Below are positions 1-6,530 of a stretch of 10,106 nt of DNA, one piece after another. Numbering within the stretch: position 1 is the first letter of the stretch; the number at the start of each line of letters is the position of its first letter. The translations under genes were made by a program, and so were the position numbers. The notes beneath the pieces are model-generated. The model ran no database searches, was not told where the DNA came from, and saw only the letters and a program-made list of their open reading frames with translations. Origin of the DNA: an uncultured Candidatus Saccharibacteria bacterium (GTDB lineage Bacteria; Patescibacteriota; Saccharimonadia; Saccharimonadales; Saccharimonadaceae). The stretch is taken from contig CAMZGF010000028.1 of NCBI GenBank assembly GCA_947306315.1, positions 1 to 10,106 on the forward strand, written 5' to 3'.

Positions 1-70
1 AGGTAATATTCGGCGCTTCCGACAGTTGTTCTAAGATAAAATCGCGATATTCTTTCGTACTCATTGTCAT
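1..70 (-). CDS. TfoX/Sxy-family protein, N-terminal fragment (cut by window edge)
   Basis: Only the first 23 codons are inside the window. Read leftwards from the ATG at 70-68 they give MTMSTKEYRDFILEQLSEAP followed by NIT. The pattern M-S-(S/T)-K-E-Y-x-D-F-(I/V)-L-E-Q-L is the usual opening of small TfoX N-terminal-domain proteins, which are cytoplasmic and mostly uncharacterised, although the family is named after a competence regulator. A second in-frame ATG at 64-62 (MSTKEY) is an equally good start and matches the family better. The gene begins 4 nt after the stop of the AEC transporter, so it is the distal gene of the same operon. No convincing Shine-Dalgarno is visible, which suggests translation coupled to the upstream gene. 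The family call rests on about 20 residues and is tentative. Confidence 0.5.
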   Translation of the reverse strand, partial: MTMSTKEYRDFILEQLSEAPNIT

Positions 71-74
71 TTTT

Positions 75-1001
75 TTATCCAAAGAAAATTAGTACGATAA
101 TAGGGAGTGAAATTGCCGAGAGCAAAGTTGAAATAACGACAAGCTCGGAGCTCTCGCTTTGATTTCCGCCATATTTTTCTGCAAATAATCCAAGAGAAGT
201 TGCAGTTGGGAGGGCTTGGATAAGAGTACAAATCAAGACAACCTCAGTAGGAAAACGGAGTGCGGAAGTAATGAGATATGTTATAACTGGTGCAAGCACA
301 AGCTGGAGTATGGCAATAATTGCGAGGCGCCATTTTTTTAGAACAGCTTTTAAGTGAGCGCGCGAAAGCATGTAGCCAATACATATGAGGCTGAGTGGGG
401 TTGTTGCGGAGGCGACATATGAAACGGCGTTTCTTATGGGGTCTGGTAACTCGATTTGAGTAAGGAAGAGCACTGCGCCAAGAGCGACGGCAATGATGTT
501 TGGATTTAGGATGAGTTCCTTGAAAAATTTTGGAGTGATTTTTCGTTCGAAAAGCCATACGCCATAAGAGAAAAGTGCGATGTTAAATGCGACAATAAAA
601 CCACAGTAAGGAATTATCCCGGCTTGGCCAAATGCAGTGCTGATTAACGGATATCCGAGGAAAGTCGCGTTGTTGAAAATGAAAGCAAACTTTGCCTCGT
701 ACCCGAGTTCACCTTTAAAAATATGTTTACTAAAGAGGATACGGGAAACCAGAATCATGACAAGCATGACTAGGAAACCACTGATAAATCCTTGAGAGAA
801 GAGAGAGAGTGAATCCTTTGAATATGTAGAAGGGAAGGCGCTAAGAAGTGCGGCTGGCATAAATACGGATAGGAGAAGATTTACAACGTCACGATTTGTG
901 TCTTTGCCAATAAAATGGAGTTTCCCGAGGATATACCCAAGAATAACAATTATTGCAATTGTGATAAGGGAGAAATAAAACGTTTTAAGATCGATGCCCA
1001 T
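75..1001 (-). CDS. AEC (auxin efflux carrier) family transporter
   Basis: A 308-residue integral membrane protein, the normal length for the AEC/Mem_trans family (bacterial malate or organic-acid permease-like proteins; substrate unknown here). About ten hydrophobic segments are visible: roughly 8-28, 38-58, 68-90, 103-122, 128-150, 165-182, 195-213, 225-246, 252-272 and 285-307. Family marks are the N-A-T-F-L-G-Y-P-L segment at 111-119 in the fourth helix, and the C-terminal LPTATSLGLFAEKYGG segment (264-279) followed by ISTLLSAISLP. The two five-helix halves with a break near residue 150 fit the inverted-repeat fold of this family. The start lies 14 nt after the stop of the small membrane protein gene, with only a weak purine stretch as ribosome site, so it is probably co-transcribed and possibly coupled. 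The family call is secure; direction of transport and substrate cannot be read from sequence. Confidence 0.88.
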   Translation of the reverse strand: MGIDLKTFYFSLITIAIIVILGYILGKLHFIGKDTNRDVVNLLLSVFMPAALLSAFPSTYSKDSLSLFSQGFISGFLVMLVMILVSRILFSKHIFKGELGYEAKFAFIFNNATFLGYPLISTAFGQAGIIPYCGFIVAFNIALFSYGVWLFERKITPKFFKELILNPNIIAVALGAVLFLTQIELPDPIRNAVSYVASATTPLSLICIGYMLSRAHLKAVLKKWRLAIIAILQLVLAPVITYLITSALRFPTEVVLICTLIQALPTATSLGLFAEKYGGNQSESSELVVISTLLSAISLPIIVLIFFG

Positions 1002-1015
1002 AATCTATTTCTGCA

Positions 1016-1420
1016 TTATTTTGTGCGAGTGAATTTCATGCCTGCACCATCAAGGGTGATTGTAACGGAGTCACCATCTAGTTTATACTCAGATTCTTCT
1101 TTTTCGTCATCACTTTCGATGGTGATTTTACCGTTATCCCATTTAAATTCGATATATTTATTATCTTCACCAGCTTTGAATTCGATAACACCGGTTTTGT
1201 CGTTCTTAAATTCAACTGTATATGAGCCGCCGAGAGCTTTTAAGAGTTCAACTGCTTGAGTTGATTCTTCACCATTCTGGATGTATGCAGAGAGGTCATA
1301 TTTACCGACAACATTGTTCTTGCCGAAACAGAAAATGCAAACAATAACGATAATGACTGCGGCTGCTGCAATAATTCCAGCAATTAGTCCTTTTTTGTTT
1401 GGTTTTGTATCTTCTGCCAT
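1016..1420 (-). CDS. small membrane-anchored beta-rich (lipocalin-like) protein of unknown function
   Basis: A 134-residue protein with a lysine-rich cytoplasmic tail (about 1-10), one strong membrane helix (about 11-32, Ala/Ile/Val rich), then an extracytoplasmic domain of alternating short strands. The domain reads as GKYDLSAYI, SYTVEF, GVIEFK, KYIEFKWDNGKITIES, SEYKLDGDSVTITLDG and MKFTRTK. The order 'G-K-Y', 'T-G-x-I-x-F', 'F-x-W-D-x-G-K-I-T-I', 'Y-x-L-D-G-D-x-(V/L)-T-(I/L)' and a final 'M-x-F-T-R' is common in small anchored lipocalin-like proteins of Gram-positive bacteria and CPR, whose function is unknown. The start is well supported by GGAGG on the minus strand (plus positions 1428-1432) 7 nt before the ATG. 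It is the first gene of the minus-strand operon, so it is probably the best expressed member. The domain is acidic (EESDDEKEES-type stretches). No enzymatic motif is seen. Confidence 0.75.
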   Translation of the reverse strand: MAEDTKPNKKGLIAGIIAAAAVIIVIVCIFCFGKNNVVGKYDLSAYIQNGEESTQAVELLKALGGSYTVEFKNDKTGVIEFKAGEDNKYIEFKWDNGKITIESDDEKEESEYKLDGDSVTITLDGAGMKFTRTK

Positions 1421-1450
1421 GGGAATTCCTCCGTTTATTATCTTGTTCTT

Positions 1451-1480
1451 AGTATATCATAGGAAGGTTAGGATTTTGAA
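1451..1480 (-). promoter_or_regulatory. probable promoter of the minus-strand operon
   Basis: Read on the minus strand, TATACT (plus 1451-1456) is a five-of-six match to the -10 box. TTCAAA (plus 1475-1480) lies 18 bp upstream as a weak -35. Transcription would begin near 1445, leaving a leader of about 25 nt with a good GGAGG site. An overlapping TATGAT (plus 1456-1461) is an alternative -10 but has no -35 partner. The promoter sits back to back with that of pheS inside the 103-bp divergent region. Confidence 0.4.
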
Positions 1481-1487
1481 GGTTTTG

Positions 1488-1516
1488 TTGTCATTTTAAG
1501 ATAAGAGGGGTATAAT
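1488..1516 (+). promoter_or_regulatory. pheS operon promoter, near-consensus, leaderless geometry
   Basis: TTGTCA at 1488-1493 (five of six to TTGACA), a 17-bp spacer, and a perfect TATAAT at 1511-1516. This is the best sigma-70-type promoter in the window. The pheS ATG starts at 1524, only 7 nt after the -10 box, exactly where transcription is expected to begin, so the mRNA is predicted to start at or within 1-3 nt of the start codon. AGAGGGG at 1504-1510 resembles a ribosome site but lies 13 nt from the ATG and upstream of the predicted transcript start. Confidence 0.75.
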
Positions 1517-1523
1517 AGAACTA

Positions 1524-2468
1524 ATGGAAATTGAGAAGTTAAAAGAAGAGCTCAAAGAGCTCAATAAGGAATATGCCAAAATCAAAACCATTCCGGTCGA
1601 GGAGAGGAAAGCTTTTGGTGTAGAAATGAACAATAAGAAGCAAGCTATCCTTGATAAAATCAAGGCGGCAGAGGAAGCTTTTGAGGACGCAGAAGTCGAG
1701 CCACTCGACATTACTGCACCTTGCGGTTTTAATGCTGAGATTCTTACATTTAAGAAGGGCTCGAAACATCCTCTTATGACTGAGCTTGACCATGTTGTCG
1801 ATATTTATCAGGCAATGGGCTTTAATGTGATGGAGCCTCGTCAGCTTGATGATGAATTCCATATGTTTGATTCACTTAACTTCTCTAAAGGTCACCCAGC
1901 TCGTGATGGCTATGATACTTTTAGAACCTCAGAAGGTTATATCCCAATCGCACATACTTCAGCAATGCAGAACCGTGCACTTACTACCTATAAAGATCGC
2001 CTCGAAAATGGCGGACAAATCGCAGTTGTTATTCCTGGCCGCGTGTTCCGTAACGAGGATGTTGACCCAACTCACGAACACACATTCTATCAGTGTGAGG
2101 GTGTCTATGTTGCAGAAAAAGCAAACATGGGCGAACTTCTCGGCATCTTTAAGAACTTCTTTGAAACTTACTATGGCCAGACTCTTAGAGTTAAGACTCA
2201 GCCAGGTTACTTCCCATTCACCGAACCATCATTCGAGCTTCTCGTTGAGAAACCAAAGAGCCTCGGTGGTAAAGGTGATGGTTGGCTCGAACTTCTCGGT
2301 TGTGGCATGATTCATCCAAATGTTCTTAAAGCAGCAGGTATTGATCCTGAAAAATACAAAGGCTTTGCTTGGGGTGGTGGTATCGACCGTCTCGTAATGA
2401 TGAAATATATGCTTAATGATGTCCGTTACTTCGAAAGTGGTAAACTTGATTTCTTGGAGGAGTTCTAA
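1524..2468 (+). CDS. pheS: phenylalanine--tRNA ligase alpha subunit
   Basis: Catalytic alpha subunit of the alpha2-beta2 class II phenylalanyl-tRNA synthetase; with PheT it charges tRNA-Phe using ATP in the cytoplasm. An N-terminal coiled-coil arm (about 1-58, Lys/Glu rich) precedes the aminoacylation core. Visible class II motifs: motif 1 around KHPL (81-84) and the following helix; motif 2 GRVFRNEDVDPTHEHTFYQ (172-190); the FPFTEPS phenylalanine-pocket strand (230-236); GWLELLGCGMIHPNVL (253-268); and motif 3 GFAWGGGIDRLVM (280-292). At 314 residues it is shorter than the usual 325-350; the missing part is the first coiled-coil helix. The start is fixed, since the frame is closed by TAA at 1497-1499 and no other ATG, GTG or TTG lies between. 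Its stop overlaps the pheT start by 1 nt (TAATG). It is predicted to be translated from a leaderless mRNA. Confidence 0.97.
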   Translation: MEIEKLKEELKELNKEYAKIKTIPVEERKAFGVEMNNKKQAILDKIKAAEEAFEDAEVEPLDITAPCGFNAEILTFKKGSKHPLMTELDHVVDIYQAMGFNVMEPRQLDDEFHMFDSLNFSKGHPARDGYDTFRTSEGYIPIAHTSAMQNRALTTYKDRLENGGQIAVVIPGRVFRNEDVDPTHEHTFYQCEGVYVAEKANMGELLGIFKNFFETYYGQTLRVKTQPGYFPFTEPSFELLVEKPKSLGGKGDGWLELLGCGMIHPNVLKAAGIDPEKYKGFAWGGGIDRLVMMKYMLNDVRYFESGKLDFLEEF

Positions 2469-4909
2469 TGTTAGTTAGTTTAAATGAGATTAAAAAACTT
2501 GTTCAGATTCCTTCTGATGTTGATACTGATTGGCTAGTTAAGCTTATCGGCTCACGCCTCGTTGAGGTTGAAGGAACGATTGATTTATCGAAAAAATATA
2601 AGGGAATTAAGATTGTAAAGGTTGTTTCATGCGAAGCTATTCCTGAAACACATCTTCACCTTTGTCAGATTGACGCTGGAACTGGTTCGAATATCCAGGT
2701 TGTTTGTGGTGCGCCAAATGTTCATGAGGGAATGCTTGCAGTTTGGCTTCAACCAGGTTGTATTGTTCCTCAGACTTACGGAGGAGAGAACTTTGAACTC
2801 TCTGTTCGCAAACTGCGTGGCTATGAGTCGAACGGTATGCTTGCTGGCCTCGATGAAATCGACTTAGGCGATGACCATTCTGGAATTGTTGAAATTGATC
2901 CTAACTTCGCTAAGGCTGGCGATGATTTCGCAGAGAAGTTTGATCTTAATGACGTTATTTTGGATATTGAGAATAAGTCACTTACACATCGTCCAGATAC
3001 TTTTGGCCTTATTGGTTTTGCTCGCGAAGTTGCAGGTATTCTTGGGGTTAAGTTTAATGAACCAGAATATTCAACTGTCGCTCCTGACTGGATTAATACT
3101 GAAGGCAAAAAGGGAAACATCGAGGTTAAAATTGAGGACGAGAATCTCTGTAAGAGATATTCTGTTGCAGTCTTTAATGTTGAGAATGCTGGTCTTTCAT
3201 CTGCGCTTGAGGCAAACGAATACTTAACTTTGGATGATGTATTCCTCGCAAAGGCAGGTATGAGAAAGGTCTCTAAGATTGTTGATGCAACAAATATCAC
3301 AATGCTTATGACCTCACAACCACTTCACGCTTTCGACTACGACAAGTTCGTCGCAGTTGGCGGAACCGAAACCCCAAAGATCGTTGTTCGTGCTGCAAAG
3401 AAGGGCGAGAAACTCGTTCTTCTCGATGGCAAGGAAATTGAACTCGTCGAAGGTGATGACATTGTAATTTGTTCAAACGAAACTCCTGTTGCGCTCGCTG
3501 GTGCGATGGGCGGTCAGTCAACTGAAATTGATGATAATACAAAGAAAGTTATTCTTGAATCTGCAACTTTCAGCCTTTATAACGAACGTAAGATGCAAAT
3601 GGCTCACGGTATTTTCTCCGAGGCAATTACTCGCTTCACTAAGGGCCAACCAGCTAGCGGTACTATCGCAGCAATTGCAAAATGTACTTCAATGCTTCTT
3701 AAGAGCAAAGATGAGATCATTGAATATTGTGATGAGTTCAGCGGTTCTATCGGAAACGATATTATTAAGATTACAAAAGAAGAGATTAATAATCTTCTTG
3801 GTACAAAATATACGACCAAAGAAATCATTGATACTCTTACAAATGTTAACTTTATCGTTGAAGATAAGGAAGAATACTTTAATGTTGTAGCTCCAATTTG
3901 GAGAACTGATATTCATATTAAGGAAGATGTAATTGAGGAAGTTGGTCGTCTCCGCGGATATGACAATATTCCACACAGCCTTCCACTTCGCCCATTCATC
4001 GGCGCTGATAAGAACCCAATGTTCGAGCTTAAGCGTGAGCTTCGCAATATTCTTTCAGATAGATTGAACGCAAATGAGGTCCTTACTTATTCATTCGTTT
4101 CAAAAGACCTTCAAGAGAAGGTTGGGGAAGACTTCAGCAATTCTTATGAAATTGTAAACTCAATTTCACCAGAGCTTCAGTGCTTCCGCCAGTCTATTAC
4201 TCCAAGTCTTCTCGATAAGATGTATGAGAATATTCGTGCTGGCCATAAGGAGTTCGCTCTCTATGAGTTCAACCAAGTTACAAATAAAACTCTCGGTTTA
4301 ACAGAGGAACAAGTTCCGGAAATTGAGAATCACGTTGCTTTGATTTCTACTGGTGATTTCTACATGGCTAAGATGCTTCTTCTTGAGATGGGCAAGATGC
4401 TTCATGTTGAATTCAAGCTTGAACAAAATAATGTCTCAGAATTCCCATACTTCGAGAGAGTCCGTTCAGCTAAGGTAACACTCAATGGTGAGACCGTTGG
4501 TGTAGTTGGTGAGATTAAACCTCGCATTCTTAAAAACTTTAAGGTAAAAGCAGCTGCTGGTTTCGAGCTAAATCTCGATGAGATTGTAAAAATTTCACGC
4601 AACGTTCATGTGAATCTTAAACTTTCGAAATTCCCATTCGTTGAACGTGATATGACAATTAAAGTTGCAAGTGATACTGAATATGGTAGGTTTGAATCTT
4701 CAATTAAAGAAATACTAGATGGTGAAGCGGGTTTTGTATATAATGTTGAACCAGTTTCAATCTATCAAGGTGATGATAAAACCTCAAAGAATATCTCGTT
4801 CCATATTTCATTTGCAAGTACAGAAAAGACGCTCGATACAGATGAAATCTCTGGTATAATGAGTAGAATTGAAGCAAAAACATCTGAGTTGGGTGCAGAA
4901 ACAGTATAA
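2468..4909 (+). CDS. pheT: phenylalanine--tRNA ligase beta subunit
   Basis: Large subunit of phenylalanyl-tRNA synthetase; binds tRNA and carries the editing site that removes mischarged Tyr. At 813 residues it has the full bacterial domain order: N-terminal segment 1-40; tRNA-binding OB fold about 41-152 (VVCGAPNV at 78-85, WLQPG at 93-97); HRPD..G...EVAGILG (174-193); B3/B4 editing domain about 215-405 (SQPLHAFD 283-290, LESATF 363-368, SEAITRFTKG 384-393); B5 domain about 433-502 (APIWRTDI 475-482, EEVGRLRGYDNIP 490-502); catalytic-like core about 515-710; and ferredoxin-like anticodon-binding domain about 720-813 starting KFPFVERDM. Likely editing residues are His287, Glu364 and Ala386, with Ser384 where Escherichia coli has Thr. 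GGAGG (2456-2460) lies 7 nt before the ATG and the 1-nt overlap with pheS implies translational coupling, as expected for equimolar subunits. Confidence 0.97.
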   Translation: MLVSLNEIKKLVQIPSDVDTDWLVKLIGSRLVEVEGTIDLSKKYKGIKIVKVVSCEAIPETHLHLCQIDAGTGSNIQVVCGAPNVHEGMLAVWLQPGCIVPQTYGGENFELSVRKLRGYESNGMLAGLDEIDLGDDHSGIVEIDPNFAKAGDDFAEKFDLNDVILDIENKSLTHRPDTFGLIGFAREVAGILGVKFNEPEYSTVAPDWINTEGKKGNIEVKIEDENLCKRYSVAVFNVENAGLSSALEANEYLTLDDVFLAKAGMRKVSKIVDATNITMLMTSQPLHAFDYDKFVAVGGTETPKIVVRAAKKGEKLVLLDGKEIELVEGDDIVICSNETPVALAGAMGGQSTEIDDNTKKVILESATFSLYNERKMQMAHGIFSEAITRFTKGQPASGTIAAIAKCTSMLLKSKDEIIEYCDEFSGSIGNDIIKITKEEINNLLGTKYTTKEIIDTLTNVNFIVEDKEEYFNVVAPIWRTDIHIKEDVIEEVGRLRGYDNIPHSLPLRPFIGADKNPMFELKRELRNILSDRLNANEVLTYSFVSKDLQEKVGEDFSNSYEIVNSISPELQCFRQSITPSLLDKMYENIRAGHKEFALYEFNQVTNKTLGLTEEQVPEIENHVALISTGDFYMAKMLLLEMGKMLHVEFKLEQNNVSEFPYFERVRSAKVTLNGETVGVVGEIKPRILKNFKVKAAAGFELNLDEIVKISRNVHVNLKLSKFPFVERDMTIKVASDTEYGRFESSIKEILDGEAGFVYNVEPVSIYQGDDKTSKNISFHISFASTEKTLDTDEISGIMSRIEAKTSELGAETV

Positions 4910-4917
4910 AAACAGTT

Positions 4918-4926
4918 TAAGGAGGT
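4918..4926 (+). promoter_or_regulatory. full-consensus Shine-Dalgarno before the FKBP gene
   Basis: TAAGGAGGT, nine consecutive bases complementary to the canonical 16S rRNA 3' tail, just upstream of the ATG at 4930. The core GGAGG ends 4 nt before the ATG, which is rather close. It lies in the 20-nt gap after pheT and shows that this organism uses Shine-Dalgarno initiation for internal genes of an operon whose first gene appears leaderless. Confidence 0.8.
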
Positions 4927-4929
4927 AAT

Positions 4930-5649
4930 ATGGATAAGAATCAGTTAAAGACGACTTGGAGAGTTAGAATTATTGTTGGAATAATTGCATTTTTGATGCT
5001 TTTCTCAACCTTTGCAGTTTATACTCTTATTATTGTTTCAAGTGAAAATAAGAAGAATGCGAGTAATGTTGCTTCAGAAGAACTTGCGAAAGTTGAGAAG
5101 GAGCTTGATGCAAAAAGAGAAGAAGCTGAAGCTCTTACTGATATATTATCCGAAAAATATTTCTCAACCTTTAAGAAATATCGTTCAAATGTTAAGTCAT
5201 ACAATGCGCAAGCTGTTAATAACGCAGGCCTAAAGACAAAAGATATTGTAGTAGGAAAAGGCAAGGAAATCACTGCTGATACTGAATATTTCGCATATTA
5301 TATCGGTTGGTGCGCTGATGAGAGTGTATTTGATTCATCTTTCGATACATACTCAAACCCATCGGCACTCGTTGCTCCTATTCAATATACGCCAAACGAA
5401 TCATCGTTCGTTGCTGGTTGGGAAGAAGGAATTCTTGGTATGAAAATTGGTGGCGTTCGTGAGATTGATATTCCTGGCGAGCTTGCATATGGCGATACTC
5501 GCGAGATTTGTGGTGGAACTAACTCACCACTCAAGTTCATTATCTATCCAGTTGAAGTGAGTGAAGAATACAAGAAGACAATAGAAGAATTTGATATTTT
5601 ATATAGACAGTATTCTGTTCTATATTATTCACAAAATCAAGGCAACTAA
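4930..5649 (+). CDS. membrane-anchored FKBP-type peptidyl-prolyl cis-trans isomerase
   Basis: A 239-residue protein that probably catalyses proline isomerisation outside the membrane and helps fold exported proteins. Order of parts: cytoplasmic tail (1-13), membrane helix (about 14-37), coiled coil rich in Glu, Lys and Ala (about 40-78), linker, then an FKBP domain (about 101-210). Core motifs are present: Y123-Y124, FDSS (134-137), FVAGWEEGILGMKIGG (160-175), IPGELAYG (181-188) and a final LKFIIYPVEV. Equivalents of the FKBP12 pocket residues Tyr26, Phe36, Asp37, Trp59, Tyr82 and Phe99 appear to be Y123 or Y124, F134, D135, W164, Y187 and F203, so activity is likely. The usual IPPN loop is replaced by CGGTNSPL. 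Two cysteines (C128, C194) lie in the domain. A 30-residue Tyr/Gln-rich tail follows it. It lies 20 nt after pheT and 2 nt before the next gene. Partner proteins are not known; the neighbouring carboxypeptidases are natural candidates (inference). Confidence 0.88.
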   Translation: MDKNQLKTTWRVRIIVGIIAFLMLFSTFAVYTLIIVSSENKKNASNVASEELAKVEKELDAKREEAEALTDILSEKYFSTFKKYRSNVKSYNAQAVNNAGLKTKDIVVGKGKEITADTEYFAYYIGWCADESVFDSSFDTYSNPSALVAPIQYTPNESSFVAGWEEGILGMKIGGVREIDIPGELAYGDTREICGGTNSPLKFIIYPVEVSEEYKKTIEEFDILYRQYSVLYYSQNQGN

Positions 5650-5651
5650 TT

Positions 5652-6530
5652 ATGCAAAAAACGCCTGAGCAAAAGCGTTTAAAAATTATCATCGGAGTTT
5701 TGATTCTGATTTTGATTTTTGCTGTTTCAGTGCTGGGCTTGATAATTGTATCTGATAAAAAAGCTCACGACGAGGTAAGTAATCGACCGGAAGTTGAGAC
5801 GGCTTTATTTGATGAGGAAGCCAATTCTAAGGAAGTAAGGGAAGAAGAGAAGAAATCTGCTGTGGTAATAGACAATTCAAACTGCGCAACAGGATTTGGC
5901 AATTTGATGTTAATTAACCCAAATTTTAAGGTTACAACAAGTTGGATTGCAAATCGAAAGAAACAACTTATTTCCGTTTCGAAGACTTACGGAATTCAGG
6001 AGGGGAATAAAAATAATGGCGACAATCTGATGGATGCGGAGGCGGCGAAGCATCTTAACGATATGTTGAAGGCGTATGAGGAGTATAATCCTGGACACGC
6101 AATGGTGACAAGAAGTTGTTTTAGAAAGGTTGGCACGAAGTGTGGAAGACTTTGTGCAGCTACTGGCACAAGTGATCATCATACTGGATTAACATGTGAC
6201 TTGATAGATCCGAAATATGGTACGGAGCTTAATGCAGATTATTATAATAGTCATAAAGAATGGCAATGGCTTCGCGAGAATTCATATAAATATGGTTTTA
6301 TTGATAGATTCCCGGCGGCTTGGGCAGGTGGGCCGATGAGTGAGCCAATTAATGTTGATGAGAATGGCTCAACTGGTCTTTATGAGACATGGCATTTCAG
6401 ATACGTTGGAATTGAAGCGGCGACAGAAATTGCAACAGGAAAGTATAATGATGGGAAATATGATTCTCTTGAACATTATTTGAAACAAATTGGGAAGGTG
6501 AAAGATCTTAAGAATGGCAAGTGCGAGTAG
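5652..6530 (+). CDS. M15B (VanY-type) zinc D,D-carboxypeptidase, membrane anchored
   Basis: A 292-residue protein of the LD-carboxypeptidase/VanY family, expected to cleave the terminal D-Ala from peptidoglycan stem peptides outside the cell. It has a basic tail (1-11), a membrane helix (about 12-34), an acidic, presumably flexible linker (about 36-72) and a catalytic domain (about 78-280). The zinc signature S-x-H-x-x-G-x-x-x-D is seen as SDHHTGLTCD (174-183), giving ligands H176 and D183. The second signature E-x-W-H is at 245-248, with E245 as catalytic base and H248 as third ligand. The TRSCFR stretch (153-158) matches the family's 'S-G-Y-R-S' strand. Six cysteines (78, 156, 164, 168, 182, 291) are unusual. 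The start is 2 nt after the FKBP stop, with only a weak AAGG 10 nt upstream, so it is probably coupled. Presence alone does not imply vancomycin resistance: no vanH, vanA or vanX is nearby, and a housekeeping role is more likely. Confidence 0.88.
   Translation: MQKTPEQKRLKIIIGVLILILIFAVSVLGLIIVSDKKAHDEVSNRPEVETALFDEEANSKEVREEEKKSAVVIDNSNCATGFGNLMLINPNFKVTTSWIANRKKQLISVSKTYGIQEGNKNNGDNLMDAEAAKHLNDMLKAYEEYNPGHAMVTRSCFRKVGTKCGRLCAATGTSDHHTGLTCDLIDPKYGTELNADYYNSHKEWQWLRENSYKYGFIDRFPAAWAGGPMSEPINVDENGSTGLYETWHFRYVGIEAATEIATGKYNDGKYDSLEHYLKQIGKVKDLKNGKCE

Noticed and set aside
915..1259. Plus-strand open frame antisense to the minus-strand operon
   Set aside because: It spans two real minus-strand genes, has low-complexity Ser-rich translation, and shows no domain or ribosome site.
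1504..1510. AGAGGGG as a Shine-Dalgarno for pheS
   Set aside because: It is 13 nt from the ATG, which is too far, and lies upstream of the -10 box, so it would not be in the predicted transcript. It would matter only if a promoter further upstream is used.
3306..3542. Minus-strand open frame inside pheT with Arg/Gln-rich translation
   Set aside because: It is a shadow of the pheT coding strand with no recognisable motif or initiation signal.
5652..6530. VanY-like gene as part of a vancomycin-resistance cluster
   Set aside because: No vanR/S, vanH, vanA/B-type ligase or vanX is nearby. The gene sits in a housekeeping operon beside another D,D-carboxypeptidase.
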